A DNA stretch of 64,000 bases from Microbacterium oleivorans NBRC 103075. GTDB lineage: Bacteria > Actinomycetota > Actinomycetes > Actinomycetales > Microbacteriaceae. This document shows positions 18,328 to 27,410 of this stretch, one piece after another. How positions within the stretch are numbered: position 1 is the first letter of the stretch; each line of letters opens with the position of its first letter. The stretch lies in the NCBI RefSeq assembly GCF_001552475.1, contig NZ_BCRG01000011.1, forward strand, positions 1 to 64,000, read 5' to 3'. The notes under the pieces were generated by a model. That model did no database searches and was not told where the DNA came from. It was given only the letters and a program-made list of their open reading frames with translations. A program made the position numbers and the translations under genes.

Positions 18328-19380
18328 TCAGCGTCCCGAGGCGGCGACCCAGGCGTCGAGCTTGGCCGCCGCCGCTCCCGCGTCGACAGCAGCAGCAGCT
18401 TCGCCGTATGCCTCGGCGAGGCGTTCCACGAAGGGGCGCTGGAGCTCGGCGGCATCCTGGAACAACCGGTACGACACGATTCCCGCAGCAGCGTTGAGGA
18501 GGACGATGTCGCGGACCGGTCCCGCTTCGCCGTCGAGCACCCGCCGGACGATGCCCGCGTTGTGCTGCGCGTCGCCGCCGAGGAGGTCGGAGATCTCCGC
18601 CCGGGGAATGCCGAGATCCCGCGGGTCGAGGTCGTGCTCGCGCACGTCGCCGCGACTGATCTCCCACACACGGCTGTGCCCGGTGGTCGTCAGCTCATCC
18701 ATCCCGTCGTCACCGCGGAACACCAGGGCCGTCGCGCCGCGGGTCTGGAACACACCGGTGATGAGCGGAACGCGATCGAGATGCGCGACTCCGACCGCGT
18801 TTGCTTCAGCACGCGCCGGGTTGCAGAGGGGGCCGAGGAAGTTGAATACCGTCGGGATGCCGAGTTCGGCGCGCGTCGGACCCGCGTGGCGGAAGCCCGG
18901 GTGGAATGCGGACGCGAACGCGAACGTGATCCCGACCTCACCGAGCACCTCGGCGACGCGCTCGGGCGATTGGGTGAGATCCACGCCGAGGGCGGCGAGC
19001 ACGTCGGACGACCCCGACTTGGAACTCGATGCGCGGTTTCCGTGCTTGACGACCGGGATGCCGGTGGCCGCCACGACCACAGAGGCCGTCGTGGACACGT
19101 TCACGGTCCCATAGCGATCGCCGCCCGTCCCGACGATGTCGAGCACCTCGGCCGGCACCGGGAGGGGCACCGCCGCTTCGAGGATGGCGTCGCGGAAGCC
19201 CACGATCTCATCGACGGTCTCCCCCTTGGCCCGCAGGCCCACCAGGAAACCTGCCAGCTGAGCCGGAGTCGCTTCACCCTGCATCACCTGGCGCATGGCC
19301 CAGGTCGACTCGGACACACTGAGGTTCTTCCCCTCGAGCACCGTGGTGAGAATCCCGGGCCAGGAGTACATGTCCGCCAT
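18328..19380 (-). CDS. trpD: Anthranilate phosphoribosyltransferase
   Basis: TrpD joins anthranilate and phosphoribosyl pyrophosphate in tryptophan synthesis. The 350-residue protein has the nucleoside-phosphorylase-like fold marks: MQGEATPAQLAGFLVGLRAK near the N-terminus, the PRPP loop DIVGTGGDRYGTVNVSTTAS, KHGNRASSSKSGSSDVLAAL, GITFAFASAFHPGFRH and FNFLGPLCNPARA. A TAGGAT box lies eight bases before ATG 19380. Its position beside ctaE matches the usual actinobacterial trpD-ctaE neighbourhood; other trp genes are not in this window. Confidence 0.96.
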   Translation of the reverse strand: MADMYSWPGILTTVLEGKNLSVSESTWAMRQVMQGEATPAQLAGFLVGLRAKGETVDEIVGFRDAILEAAVPLPVPAEVLDIVGTGGDRYGTVNVSTTASVVVAATGIPVVKHGNRASSSKSGSSDVLAALGVDLTQSPERVAEVLGEVGITFAFASAFHPGFRHAGPTRAELGIPTVFNFLGPLCNPARAEANAVGVAHLDRVPLITGVFQTRGATALVFRGDDGMDELTTTGHSRVWEISRGDVREHDLDPRDLGIPRAEISDLLGGDAQHNAGIVRRVLDGEAGPVRDIVLLNAAAGIVSYRLFQDAAELQRPFVERLAEAYGEAAAAVDAGAAAAKLDAWVAASGR

Positions 19381-19498
19381 GACCCCCGATCCTACTCAGC
19401 ACTCTGGCAGACGACTCCCGGCGGGCCCATCGCCGCCGCCGATCCTGCGGAAAGAGAGAAGTACCTTCAGGAATGCGAAACCCTCCCCCAACATCGGC

Positions 19499-19504
19499 CA
19501 TAAT
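19499..19504 (+). promoter_or_regulatory. Leaderless-type -10 box before ctaE
   Basis: CATAAT ends seven bases before GTG 19512. It would drive the ctaE-qcrCAB operon with essentially no 5' leader; the seven intervening bases include GGGGAG, too close to the GTG to be an ordinary ribosome site. Confidence 0.4.
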
Positions 19505-19511
19505 GGGGAGC

Positions 19512-20147
19512 GTGACGACGACTCCCGCGACATACAACCAGGCACTGCGTTCGGTGAAACGACCGGACCCCGTGGCTGTCGGCACCATCGTGTGGCTGGG
19601 CAGCGAGGTCATGTTCTTCGCAGGCCTCTTCGCGATCTATTTCACGATCCGCAACACCTCGCCGGAGCTGTGGGCCGGCCGAACCGAGCTGCTGAACATC
19701 CCGTTCGCCGCGGTCAACACCCTGATCCTGGTGCTGTCCTCCTTCACGGCTCAGGCCGGTGTCTTCGCGGCTGAGCGCTTCCAGCCCTACCGTCGCGGGT
19801 CCATCTGGAACTTCCGCCAGTGGGGCATGGTCGAGTGGTTCTACCTGACCTTCATCATGGGCGCCGTCTTCGTCTCCGGCCAGGTGTGGGAGTACGCCAC
19901 GCTGGTCGCCGAAGGCATGCCCATCAGTGCCGACTCGTACGCATCGGCCTTCTACATCACGACCGGCTTCCACGCCCTCCACGTGACGGGTGGCCTCATC
20001 GCCTTCCTGCTCATCATCGGACGCGCCTTCGCCGTCAAGAACTTCGGCCGGAAGGAGATGACCTCCGCGATCGTCGTGTCCTACTACTGGCACTTCGTCG
20101 ACGTCGTGTGGATCATCCTCTTCGCCGTCATCTACTTCATCCGGTAA
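19512..20147 (+). CDS. ctaE: Cytochrome c oxidase subunit III
   Basis: Subunit III of the aa3 oxidase, an integral membrane protein without redox centres. From GTG 19512 ([20 protein letters not shown]) it has 211 residues and five membrane helices: [80 protein letters not shown] and [15 protein letters not shown]. Family residues WLGSE, TGFHxLHVxxG and [11 protein letters not shown] are present. ATG 19503 and an earlier start at 19473 are possible, but the GTG fits homologous N-termini and the -10 box. It heads ctaE-qcrC-qcrA-qcrB, the usual supercomplex operon. Confidence 0.95.
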   Translation: MTTTPATYNQALRSVKRPDPVAVGTIVWLGSEVMFFAGLFAIYFTIRNTSPELWAGRTELLNIPFAAVNTLILVLSSFTAQAGVFAAERFQPYRRGSIWNFRQWGMVEWFYLTFIMGAVFVSGQVWEYATLVAEGMPISADSYASAFYITTGFHALHVTGGLIAFLLIIGRAFAVKNFGRKEMTSAIVVSYYWHFVDVVWIILFAVIYFIR

Positions 20148-20172
20148 TACAGAGCGGAGCTGAGTTCCTCAA

Positions 20173-20973
20173 ATGGCATCCAAGACCCCGCGTCGGCAGA
20201 CTGGCCGTCGCAGCAAGTGGGCGGCCGCCGCTCTCATCGGCGTCGGCCTGCTGCTCACGGGTGGCATCTACGCCGGTGCATCCGCAGCCATGGCGTCGAC
20301 GTCGTCCACCGACACGGCTTCCACGCTGACCGTCGAAGACGGCAAGAAGCTGTTCCAGGCAAACTGCGCCACCTGCCACGGTCTCGACCTCGAAGGCACC
20401 GCAGACGGCCCCTCGCTGTACGGCGTGGGTGAGCTGTCGGTCGAGTTCCAGGTGGCCACGGGCCGTATGCCCCTCCAGGCTCAGGGACCGCAGGCTCCGC
20501 AGAAGGCTCCGCAGTTCACGGAGGACCAGATCAAGGCCATGGCGGCCTGGGTTCAGTCCGAAGCGCCCGGGCCGACATATCCCGACGAGGAGATCCTCGA
20601 CGGTGGCGGAAACCTGACCGAAGGTGCCGAGCTCTTCCGCATCAACTGCGCCATGTGCCACAACGTGGCCGCCGCAGGTGGTGCTCTGACCGAGGGCAAG
20701 TACGCTCCGGCCCTCACGAAGACGAGCCCCCTCCACATCTACGCCGCGATGGTCACCGGCCCGCAGAACATGCCGGTCTTCAACAACATGACCATCACGC
20801 CCGACGAGAAGCGCGACATCATCTCGTCCCTCATGTACCTCCAGAAGAGCGAGCCCGTCGGCGGCTTCACGCTCGGGTCGCTCGGACCGGTATCGGAAGG
20901 TCTCTTCATCTGGATCTTCGGCATCGGCACGCTGATCGGCATCTCGGTGTGGATCACCGCGAAGTCCAACTGA
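20173..20973 (+). CDS. qcrC: Cytochrome bc1 complex diheme cytochrome c subunit
   Basis: QcrC carries electrons from the Rieske protein to the oxidase inside the actinobacterial bcc-aa3 supercomplex, replacing soluble cytochrome c. The 266-residue protein has an N-terminal helix (WAAAALIGVGLLLTGGIYAG), two c-type heme sites CATCHG (near residue 63) and CAMCHN (near residue 161), and a C-terminal anchor LFIWIFGIGTLIGISVWITA. Axial methionines are likely in the GRMPLQ and NMPVF segments. Two heme motifs identify the cc type. GGAG precedes the ATG. It sits 25 nt after ctaE. Confidence 0.96.
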   Translation: MASKTPRRQTGRRSKWAAAALIGVGLLLTGGIYAGASAAMASTSSTDTASTLTVEDGKKLFQANCATCHGLDLEGTADGPSLYGVGELSVEFQVATGRMPLQAQGPQAPQKAPQFTEDQIKAMAAWVQSEAPGPTYPDEEILDGGGNLTEGAELFRINCAMCHNVAAAGGALTEGKYAPALTKTSPLHIYAAMVTGPQNMPVFNNMTITPDEKRDIISSLMYLQKSEPVGGFTLGSLGPVSEGLFIWIFGIGTLIGISVWITAKSN

Positions 20974-21012
20974 CCTTCCACTGACGTAAAGAATTTCTAG
21001 GCGAGGAGCACA

Positions 21013-22092
21013 ATGTCACACGAGGAAGAGCCGCAGGCGCTCGAGAAGGCTCGGCCTTCGTCGGGGCTCGTCGTCGCGGTCGCTGACCCCGTGCAGAACC
21101 CCGGTCTGCCGCCCCACCGCGAGCGGATGACCGACAAGGACCCTGCTGCGATGAATCGCGCGGTCCGCACCGTCTACACGCTGTTCTACATTTCGCTCGC
21201 CGCCAGCCTGTGGGCCGTCGCCGCGTACATGCTGTTCCCGATCGAAACGGGTAACTTCGGCGACATCCGGAGCAACAACCTCTTCATCGGCCTCGGTATC
21301 GGGTTCGCCCTGCTGACCATCGGGATCGCCGCGATCCACTGGTCGAAGGCGATCATGCCCGACAAAGAGCACATCGAAGAGCGGCACCCCACGCGCGGCA
21401 AGGAGTCGACTCGCGAAGCCGCGGTCAACGTCTTCCGTGAAGCCAACGAGGAGTCCGGTTTCGGCCGTCGTACCGCTATCCGCGGTGGCCTGATCGCCGC
21501 TGTCGTGGCATCCATCGTTCCCGGCGTCACCCTCTTCCGTGGTCTTGCCCCGCATGGCTCGAACAACCCGGACCACCCCTTCGTGGGTGACCCCGTCGCT
21601 CTGCTGAAGCACACGATGTGGAAGGAGGGTGAGCGCCTCGCTCACGACCCCTCCGGTCTTCCCATCCGTGCCGCCGACGTTGCTCTCGGTTCTGCCGTCC
21701 ACGTCATCCCCGAATCGCTGAAGGACGTCGATCACCTCGACGGCTATCTCGAGGAGAAGGCCAAGGCCATCGTCCTCCTCATGCGGCTGCTCCCCGAGCA
21801 GCTCCCCGCCGAGTACAACCGCCTCGACTGGTCCTACGACGGGATCGTGGCGTACTCGAAGGTCTGCACGCACGTCGGATGCCCCGTCGCGCTGTACGAG
21901 CAGCAGACCCACCACCTGCTCTGCCCTTGCCACCAGTCGCAGTTCGACGTGTCCCGCGGCGCCGAGGTCATCTTCGGCCCGGCCGCCCGACCGCTCCCTC
22001 AGCTGCCGATCACGGTCGACGCAGACGGTTACCTGGTCGCGAAGAGCGACTTCGAAGAGCCCGTCGGGCCAAGTTTCTGGGAGCGTCATTGA
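21013..22092 (+). CDS. qcrA: Cytochrome bc1 complex Rieske iron-sulfur subunit
   Basis: QcrA holds the 2Fe-2S cluster that accepts electrons from menaquinol. The 359-residue protein is longer than classical Rieske proteins, as in other actinobacteria, with three membrane helices: TVYTLFYISLAASLWAVAAY, NLFIGLGIGFALLTIGIAAI and GLIAAVVASIVPGVTLFRGL. The cluster ligands are in CTHVGCP and CPCHQSQFD, with an intervening region shorter than the canonical one. The Gly-Pro loop GPAARPLPQLP follows. RBS GAGGAG precedes ATG. Its stop overlaps the qcrB TTG start by four bases. Confidence 0.96.
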   Translation: MSHEEEPQALEKARPSSGLVVAVADPVQNPGLPPHRERMTDKDPAAMNRAVRTVYTLFYISLAASLWAVAAYMLFPIETGNFGDIRSNNLFIGLGIGFALLTIGIAAIHWSKAIMPDKEHIEERHPTRGKESTREAAVNVFREANEESGFGRRTAIRGGLIAAVVASIVPGVTLFRGLAPHGSNNPDHPFVGDPVALLKHTMWKEGERLAHDPSGLPIRAADVALGSAVHVIPESLKDVDHLDGYLEEKAKAIVLLMRLLPEQLPAEYNRLDWSYDGIVAYSKVCTHVGCPVALYEQQTHHLLCPCHQSQFDVSRGAEVIFGPAARPLPQLPITVDADGYLVAKSDFEEPVGPSFWERH

Positions 22093-23915
22093 GCACCGCG
22101 ACTGAATCCTCGCCAGCCACGACAACCGTGGCCAAGACGACTGACAAGCCTCTCGGCGGCCGTTTCATCGGCGCCACGGCGAACTACATCGACGAGCGCA
22201 CGAGCATCTCCGGACTCGTCAAGGAGATCGGCCGGAAGATCTTCCCCGATCACTGGTCGTTCATGCTCGGCGAGATCGCTCTGTGGAGCTTCGTCGTCGT
22301 CTTCCTCTCGGGATCATTCCTGACGTTCTTCTTCGAGGCATCCATGGCCCCGACCCACTACAGCGGTGCGTATCAGCCTCTCCGCGGCATCGAGATGTCC
22401 GCGGCGCTGGAGTCGACACTGAACATCTCGTTCGACCTCCGCGGTGGCCTGCTGGTCCGCCAGCTGCACCACTGGGCGGCCCTGCTGTTCATCGCCGCCA
22501 TCGGCGTGCACATGCTCCGAGTGTTCTTCACCGGTGCATTCCGCAAGCCGCGCGAGCTCAACTGGGTGATCGGATTCGTCCTCTTCATCCTGGCGATGGC
22601 CCTCGGCTTCACCGGTTACTCGCTCCCCGACGACCTCCTGTCGGGTAACGGCCTGCGCATCATCGACGGCATGATCAAGGGCATCCCGCTGATCGGAACG
22701 TGGACGTCGTATCTCCTGTTCGGCGGCGAGTTCCCCGGAACGGCGATCGTCAGCCGGCTGTACACGCTCCACATCCTGCTGCTGCCTCTGATCCTGATCG
22801 CCTTGATCGCGGCGCACCTGATGCTGATGATCATCAACAAGCACACGCAGTTCGCGGGCCCCGGTCGCACGAACAACAACGTCGTCGGCTACCCGATGGT
22901 CCCGATCTACATGTCGAAGATGGGCGGCTTCCTGTTCATCACGTTCGGTGTCCTCGTCCTCATCGCGTCGCTGTTCACGATCAACCCGATCTGGAACTAC
23001 GGGCCGTACGACCCCTCCCCCGTTTCCGCGGGTACTCAGCCTGACTGGTACATCGGATTCGCGGACGGTGCGCTCCGCCTGGCTCCGTCGAACCTCGACC
23101 TGGTCCTGTTCGACCACACGTTCTCGTTCGGCATCCTTCTCCCGCTGACGGTGCTCGCTCTGTTCATCGTGCTCGTCGCGGTGTACCCGTTCATCGAGGC
23201 GTGGGTAACGGGCGACAAGCGTGAGCACCACATCGCTCAGCGTCCCCGCCACGCTCCGACCCGCACCGCCATCGGCGTCGCCGGCGTCATCTTCTACGCC
23301 GTGCTGTGGGCCGCTGCCTCGTCGGACATCATCGCGACGCACTTCCACCTCACGATGGAGGGTGTCATCCACACGCTCCAGGCGCTCCTGTTCGTCGGGC
23401 CGATCGTCGGGTACTTCGTCACGAAGCGGATCGCGATCGCACTCCAGAAGAAGGACCGCGAGATCGCTCTGCACGGTTATGAGTCGGGCCGCATCGTCCG
23501 CCTCCCCGGTGGCGAGTACATCGAGGTTCACCAGCCGGTGGACGCATACGAGCGCGTGAAGCTGATCGACTTCGAGATCCACGAGCCCCTCGTGGTCCGG
23601 CCGAACGACCAGGGCCGCATCCCGTGGACTCAGAACGTGCGTGCCTCGCTGTCGCGCTGGTTCTTCGAAGACCGTCTGTCGCCGGTCACTCAGGCCGAGG
23701 TGGATGCCGCTGTGGCTCACCAGCACCACGAGCTCGAGCACATCGAGCACGAGGAGCAGGAAGAGATCCGCGGTGCGCACGAGCGTGCCGGTGCCCCTGA
23801 CGCCCCCCTCCGGCCGATCGACGACGGCCACCGCCCCGAGACGGCGAACCGACCGTCGAACATCATCGTGGTCGACGACGCCGCTCAGAAGAAGAACGAT
23901 CGCTCCGACGACTGA
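22089..23915 (+). CDS. qcrB: Cytochrome bc1 complex cytochrome b subunit
   Basis: QcrB forms the quinol oxidation and reduction sites with two b hemes. The 608-residue protein begins at TTG 22089 (STATESSPATTTVAKTTDKP), overlapping qcrA by TTGA; the open frame continues upstream inside qcrA but is not family-like. Heme-binding histidines are in RQLHHWAALLFIAAIGVHML and YTLHILLLPLILIALIAAHL. Other marks are TGYSLPDDLLSG and the Qo-site-type segment in FPGTAIVSRLYTLH. The C-terminus is long and hydrophilic (GEYIEVHQPVDAYERVK onwards, His/Glu-rich), as in mycobacterial and corynebacterial QcrB. A perfect palindromic terminator follows 15 bases after the stop. Confidence 0.96.
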   Translation: MSTATESSPATTTVAKTTDKPLGGRFIGATANYIDERTSISGLVKEIGRKIFPDHWSFMLGEIALWSFVVVFLSGSFLTFFFEASMAPTHYSGAYQPLRGIEMSAALESTLNISFDLRGGLLVRQLHHWAALLFIAAIGVHMLRVFFTGAFRKPRELNWVIGFVLFILAMALGFTGYSLPDDLLSGNGLRIIDGMIKGIPLIGTWTSYLLFGGEFPGTAIVSRLYTLHILLLPLILIALIAAHLMLMIINKHTQFAGPGRTNNNVVGYPMVPIYMSKMGGFLFITFGVLVLIASLFTINPIWNYGPYDPSPVSAGTQPDWYIGFADGALRLAPSNLDLVLFDHTFSFGILLPLTVLALFIVLVAVYPFIEAWVTGDKREHHIAQRPRHAPTRTAIGVAGVIFYAVLWAAASSDIIATHFHLTMEGVIHTLQALLFVGPIVGYFVTKRIAIALQKKDREIALHGYESGRIVRLPGGEYIEVHQPVDAYERVKLIDFEIHEPLVVRPNDQGRIPWTQNVRASLSRWFFEDRLSPVTQAEVDAAVAHQHHELEHIEHEEQEEIRGAHERAGAPDAPLRPIDDGHRPETANRPSNIIVVDDAAQKKNDRSDD

Positions 23916-23930
23916 GTTGTTGTGGCAGTA

Positions 23931-23974
23931 AAGCTGCGGGGTCTGACCGATCGGTCAGACCCCGCAGCTTTTGC
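23931..23974. terminator. Strong palindromic terminator after qcrB
   Basis: Bases 23931-23970 form a perfect 40-base palindrome centred on GATC (23949-23952) with AA at the 5' end and TTTT at the 3' side. It folds to an 18-bp stem and serves the ctaE-qcrCAB operon; because of symmetry it could also stop transcripts from the right, though no minus-strand gene ends here. Confidence 0.85.
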
Positions 23975-23981
23975 GTGCCCG

Positions 23982-23987
23982 TAGCGT
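23982..23987 (+). promoter_or_regulatory. Leaderless-type -10 box before the rhodanese gene
   Basis: TAGCGT ends six bases before ATG 23994, directly after the palindromic terminator. Confidence 0.4.
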
Positions 23988-23993
23988 CGAATC

Positions 23994-24419
23994 ATGAGCA
24001 TCTCCTCCGCAGCGACCCTCTCCTACTTCCAGACGAAACTTCTCGTTGAGACGGACGTGAGCGATGTGTACGCAGCGCAACGGGCTGGCGAAGACTTCGT
24101 CCTCGTCGACGTCCGCAACCTCGAGGCCTGGGACCAAGGACACGCCTCGGGCGCCCAGCACATGCCTCACCGAGACATTGCGACACGGGCGACCGCTGAA
24201 ATCCCCTTGACGCGGCCCGTGGTGGTCTATTGCTGGAGCCCGGGGTGCAACGGCGGCGCCCGCGGCGCCGTCGAGTTCGCGCAACTCGGGTACTCGGTTC
24301 GGGAGATGATCGGCGGCTACGAGTACTGGGCACGGGAGGGTCTGCCCGTAGAGAGCGCGCAAGGGCCTCTCCCCCGCGTGTTCGACCCGTTGGTGATGCC
24401 AGTCCGCACAACCGCCTGA
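23994..24419 (+). CDS. Rhodanese-like domain protein
   Basis: A 141-residue single-domain rhodanese starting MSISSAATLSYFQTKLLVET. It has FVLVDVRNLEAWDQGHASGA, HMPHRDIA and the active loop YCWSPGCNGGARGA, where the first Cys is the predicted sulfane-sulfur carrier and a second Cys lies five residues on, a variant of the usual CxxxxR loop. The end MIGGYEYWAREGLPVES is typical of the family. It probably transfers sulfur from thiosulfate or a persulfide; substrate unknown. It lies between two respiratory gene blocks but has its own promoter-like box and follows a terminator, so any functional tie is speculation. Confidence 0.88.
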   Translation: MSISSAATLSYFQTKLLVETDVSDVYAAQRAGEDFVLVDVRNLEAWDQGHASGAQHMPHRDIATRATAEIPLTRPVVVYCWSPGCNGGARGAVEFAQLGYSVREMIGGYEYWAREGLPVESAQGPLPRVFDPLVMPVRTTA

Positions 24420-24426
24420 CGAGCTC

Positions 24427-25221
24427 TTACGCAGAGGCCAGACCCGCCTCGATGACCTCGGGCCACCGCTGCGCCGCCGCTCCGGCGATGACGGGTACCG
24501 CGTCCGCATCCGGCGTCCCGGCGTCGATGTCGCACACCACGGCGGTGACGTTGTCACGCGAGCACGCCTCTATCGCGAGATCGACGACAGCTTTTGCCGC
24601 CGTGGCGGGATCGGTGATTCCCACCAGGAGAGCTGCTATCGCTTCCTCCGGCACGTAGTCCGTCACGCCGTCGCTGCAGAGGAACCATCGATCGCCGATC
24701 ACAGCGTCGCGGGTTTCGACCCGGATGGTGTCGTCATCATGGCCACCGAAGGAGGCGGTGATGATGTTGCGCCGCGGATGGGTCCAAGCGTCCTCCGGTC
24801 GAACCAGGCCGCGATCGACGAGCGCTTGAACGTACGAATCATCGCGCGTCTGCCGGGTGAAGCGGCCGCTCCTGAGCAGATACGCGCGGGAGTCACCGGT
24901 ATGCGCGAGCACCAGATCATCGGCGGTGAGCCACACACCGGTGAGTGTGCTCGCCATCCCAGCGAGAGCAGCATCCCGCCTGACGTGCGCACCGATGTCC
25001 CAGTTCGCCGCGCGAAGGCGCTCGACGAGGTTCTCGGCGCTAGGCAGCGCCCCGCGCAGCGTGATCAGTTTATGTACGATCGCGGCTGAAGCCAGATCTC
25101 CAGACGGACCACCGCCAACGCCGTCCGCCACGGCTGCGGCGAACGGCGTTGAAAAGGCTGCGTCCTGATTGACGGCCCGGTAGCTTCCGACATCCGAGCG
25201 GACGCCTGCGTTGATACGCAT
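24427..25221 (-). CDS. PP2C-family serine/threonine phosphatase
   Basis: A 264-residue soluble phosphatase from ATG 25221 (MRINAGVRSDVGSYRAVNQD). The family motifs are clear: YRAVNQDAAF, AVADGVGGGPSGDLAS, VLAHTGDSRAYLLRSG, FLCSDGVTDYV and ACSRDNVTAVV supply the Mn/Mg-binding aspartates. It would reverse Ser/Thr phosphorylation, for example by a PknB/PknL-type kinase. Its start is only five bases beyond the ctaF stop, so it appears to be the last gene of ctaC-ctaD-ctaF and not part of a kinase operon. A GTG-opened extension upstream overlaps ctaF and is unlikely. Confidence 0.92.
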   Translation of the reverse strand: MRINAGVRSDVGSYRAVNQDAAFSTPFAAAVADGVGGGPSGDLASAAIVHKLITLRGALPSAENLVERLRAANWDIGAHVRRDAALAGMASTLTGVWLTADDLVLAHTGDSRAYLLRSGRFTRQTRDDSYVQALVDRGLVRPEDAWTHPRRNIITASFGGHDDDTIRVETRDAVIGDRWFLCSDGVTDYVPEEAIAALLVGITDPATAAKAVVDLAIEACSRDNVTAVVCDIDAGTPDADAVPVIAGAAAQRWPEVIEAGLASA

Positions 25222-25226
25222 GCGGA

Positions 25227-25661
25227 TCAGCGGGCGAAGTAGCCCCGGTAGTACTCGTAGACCCACCCGACAATGGCAACGATGAAAATCGCGAAGCCGA
25301 TCGGGATCATGAACTCGCCGACGGCCAGGCCGATAAAGGCGATCGCGGCGGATCCTGCGAGCACGAGCGGCCACCAGGACCAGGGCGAGAATTCACCCAT
25401 CTCAGGGTCACCATCGTCGATGTCAGCCGTGAGCGAGTCCTCCGGCAGAACCCCACCCTGAGCCTTCTCGACGCGGCCGGTGTAGAACGCGATCATCGCA
25501 CCCATCGCGGTCACGAAGACCAGGGCGACAGAGCCGACCCACTCGATCCGGTTGAACACCGGGAGCTGCGGGTGAGCCAGGATGTTCCATGTCACGTAGA
25601 CCACCGCGACGAGGGCGAAGAACGCGGTCAGAACCCACCAGAGGTTGGTATTGGTCTTCAT
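25227..25661 (-). CDS. ctaF: Cytochrome c oxidase subunit IV, actinobacterial type
   Basis: CtaF is the small fourth subunit specific to actinobacterial aa3 oxidases. The 144-residue protein has four predicted membrane segments in two pairs: NLWWVLTAFFALVAVVYVTW, WVGSVALVFVTAMGAMIAFY, WWPLVLAGSAAIAFIGLAVG and FMIPIGFAIFIVAIVGWVYE, with an acidic loop DSLTADIDDGDPEMGEFSPW between. The ATG immediately follows the ctaD stop (TAAATG), a sign of coupled translation. Order ctaC-ctaD-ctaF is conserved among relatives. Confidence 0.94.
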   Translation of the reverse strand: MKTNTNLWWVLTAFFALVAVVYVTWNILAHPQLPVFNRIEWVGSVALVFVTAMGAMIAFYTGRVEKAQGGVLPEDSLTADIDDGDPEMGEFSPWSWWPLVLAGSAAIAFIGLAVGEFMIPIGFAIFIVAIVGWVYEYYRGYFAR

Positions 25662-27410
25662 TTACTTGACCTTGCCGTTCGTCAGGTCGACCACCGGAGC
25701 GTCGGGCGCGTCCTTTGCAGGACCCACACCAACGGGGATGCCGGCTTCGGGGTGGTTCAGGTCGAAGGCAGGCCGCTCGCTGCGGATCCGCGGAATCGAC
25801 GTGAAGTTGTGGCGCGGGGGCGGGCAACTTGTCGCCCACTCGAGCGAACCGCCGTAGCCCCACGGGTCGTTGACCGTGACGCGCGGCGCCGTGCGAGCGG
25901 TGATCCAGACGTTCAGGAGGAACGGGACCATCGACGCAGCGAGGATCATCGACCCGACGGTCGACACCTGGTTCTGCCACGTCCAGCCGTCTGCCGCCGA
26001 GTAGTCGGCGTAACGACGGACCATGCCGTCCGCGCCCAGCCAGTGCTGGATGAGGAAGGTCATGTGGAAGCCGATGAAGAGAAGCCAGAAGTGCACGAGG
26101 CCGAGGCGCTCGTTCAGCATCTTGCCGGTCCACTTGGGCCACCAGAAGTAGAAGCCCGCGAACATCGCGAAGACGACGGTTCCGAAGACCACGTAGTGGA
26201 AGTGAGCCACGACGAAGTACGAGTCCGAGACATGGAAGTCGAGGGGCGGCGACGACAGGATGATGCCGGTAAGACCACCGAAGACGAACGACACGAGGAA
26301 CCCGAGTGCGAACACCATGGGGGTCTCGAATGTGATCGATCCCCGCCACATCGTGCCGATCCAGTTGAAGATCTTCACACCCGTCGGGACGGCGATCAGC
26401 ATCGTCATGAGAGCGAAGAACGGCAGCAGAACAGCGCCCGTGACGTACATGTGGTGCGCCCAGACGGACACCGACAGCGCAGCGATCGCGATGGTGGCGT
26501 AGACGAGGGTCTTGTACCCGAAGATCGGCTTGCGGCTGAACACCGGGAAGATCTCCGACACGATGCCGAAGAACGGCAACGCGATGATGTACACCTCGGG
26601 GTGGCCGAAGAACCAGAACAGGTGCTGCCAGAGCAGAACGCCACCGTTGGCCGGATCGTAGATGTGAGCGCCGAGGATGCGGTCGGCAGCGGCAGCGAAG
26701 ATCGCCGCGGCCAGGACCGGGAACGCCATCAGGATCAGGATGCTGGTGACGAGGGTGTTCCAGCTGAAGATCGGCATGCGCCACATCGTCATGCCAGGGG
26801 CGCGCATCGTCATGATCGTCGTGATGAAGTTGACGCCACCGAGAATCGTGCCGAAACCGCTCATGCCGAGACCCAGCATCCAGAGGTCACCACCGGCGCC
26901 CGGACTGAAACTCTCACCGGCCAGGGGCTGATACGCGAACCATCCGAAAGCTGCTGCGCCCTGCGGGGTGAGGAAGCCGGCGACGGCGATCGTCGATCCG
27001 AAGGTGAAGAGCCAGAAGGCGAACGCGTTCAGTCGCGGGAAGGCGACGTCGGGCGCACCGATCTGCAGCGGCAGCAGTGCGTTGGCGAACCCGGCGAACA
27101 GCGGGGTCGCGAACATGAGCAGCATGATCGTGCCGTGCATCGTGAAGAGCTGGTTGTACTGCTCCTTGGTCGGCACGACCTGCATGCCGGGCTCGAAGAG
27201 CTCCGCACGGATGATCAGTGCCATCACGCCGCCGAGCATGAAGAACAGGACGGAGGCGATCAGGTACATGTACCCGATGGTCTTGTGATCGGTGGAGGTG
27301 ATCCACTTGACCACGATGTTGCCCTTGCGCTCGACGCGCGAGCTGCTCAGGAGCGCAGCCTGCCGCGGCGGAAGGGTCGGTGTCGGGGCCGGAGGTGCGA
27401 TGGTGGCCAT
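25662..27410 (-). CDS. ctaD: Cytochrome c oxidase subunit I
   Basis: CtaD holds heme a and the heme a3-CuB oxygen-reduction site. The 582-residue membrane protein has about twelve helices. Key residues: an early [20 protein letters not shown] (heme a His), the CuB/crosslink motif [25 protein letters not shown] with the CuB histidine pair, and [15 protein letters not shown] carrying heme a3 and heme a ligands. The K-channel segment [15 protein letters not shown] is also present. Start ATG 27410 overlaps the ctaC stop by one base (TGATG). It is the middle gene of ctaC-ctaD-ctaF. Confidence 0.98.
   Translation of the reverse strand: MATIAPPAPTPTLPPRQAALLSSSRVERKGNIVVKWITSTDHKTIGYMYLIASVLFFMLGGVMALIIRAELFEPGMQVVPTKEQYNQLFTMHGTIMLLMFATPLFAGFANALLPLQIGAPDVAFPRLNAFAFWLFTFGSTIAVAGFLTPQGAAAFGWFAYQPLAGESFSPGAGGDLWMLGLGMSGFGTILGGVNFITTIMTMRAPGMTMWRMPIFSWNTLVTSILILMAFPVLAAAIFAAAADRILGAHIYDPANGGVLLWQHLFWFFGHPEVYIIALPFFGIVSEIFPVFSRKPIFGYKTLVYATIAIAALSVSVWAHHMYVTGAVLLPFFALMTMLIAVPTGVKIFNWIGTMWRGSITFETPMVFALGFLVSFVFGGLTGIILSSPPLDFHVSDSYFVVAHFHYVVFGTVVFAMFAGFYFWWPKWTGKMLNERLGLVHFWLLFIGFHMTFLIQHWLGADGMVRRYADYSAADGWTWQNQVSTVGSMILAASMVPFLLNVWITARTAPRVTVNDPWGYGGSLEWATSCPPPRHNFTSIPRIRSERPAFDLNHPEAGIPVGVGPAKDAPDAPVVDLTNGKVK

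Noticed and set aside
22092-22092. Alternative qcrB start further upstream in the qcrA gene
   Set aside because: The upstream frame shows no cytochrome b features; TTG 22089 gives a natural TTGA overlap and a homologue-like N-terminus.
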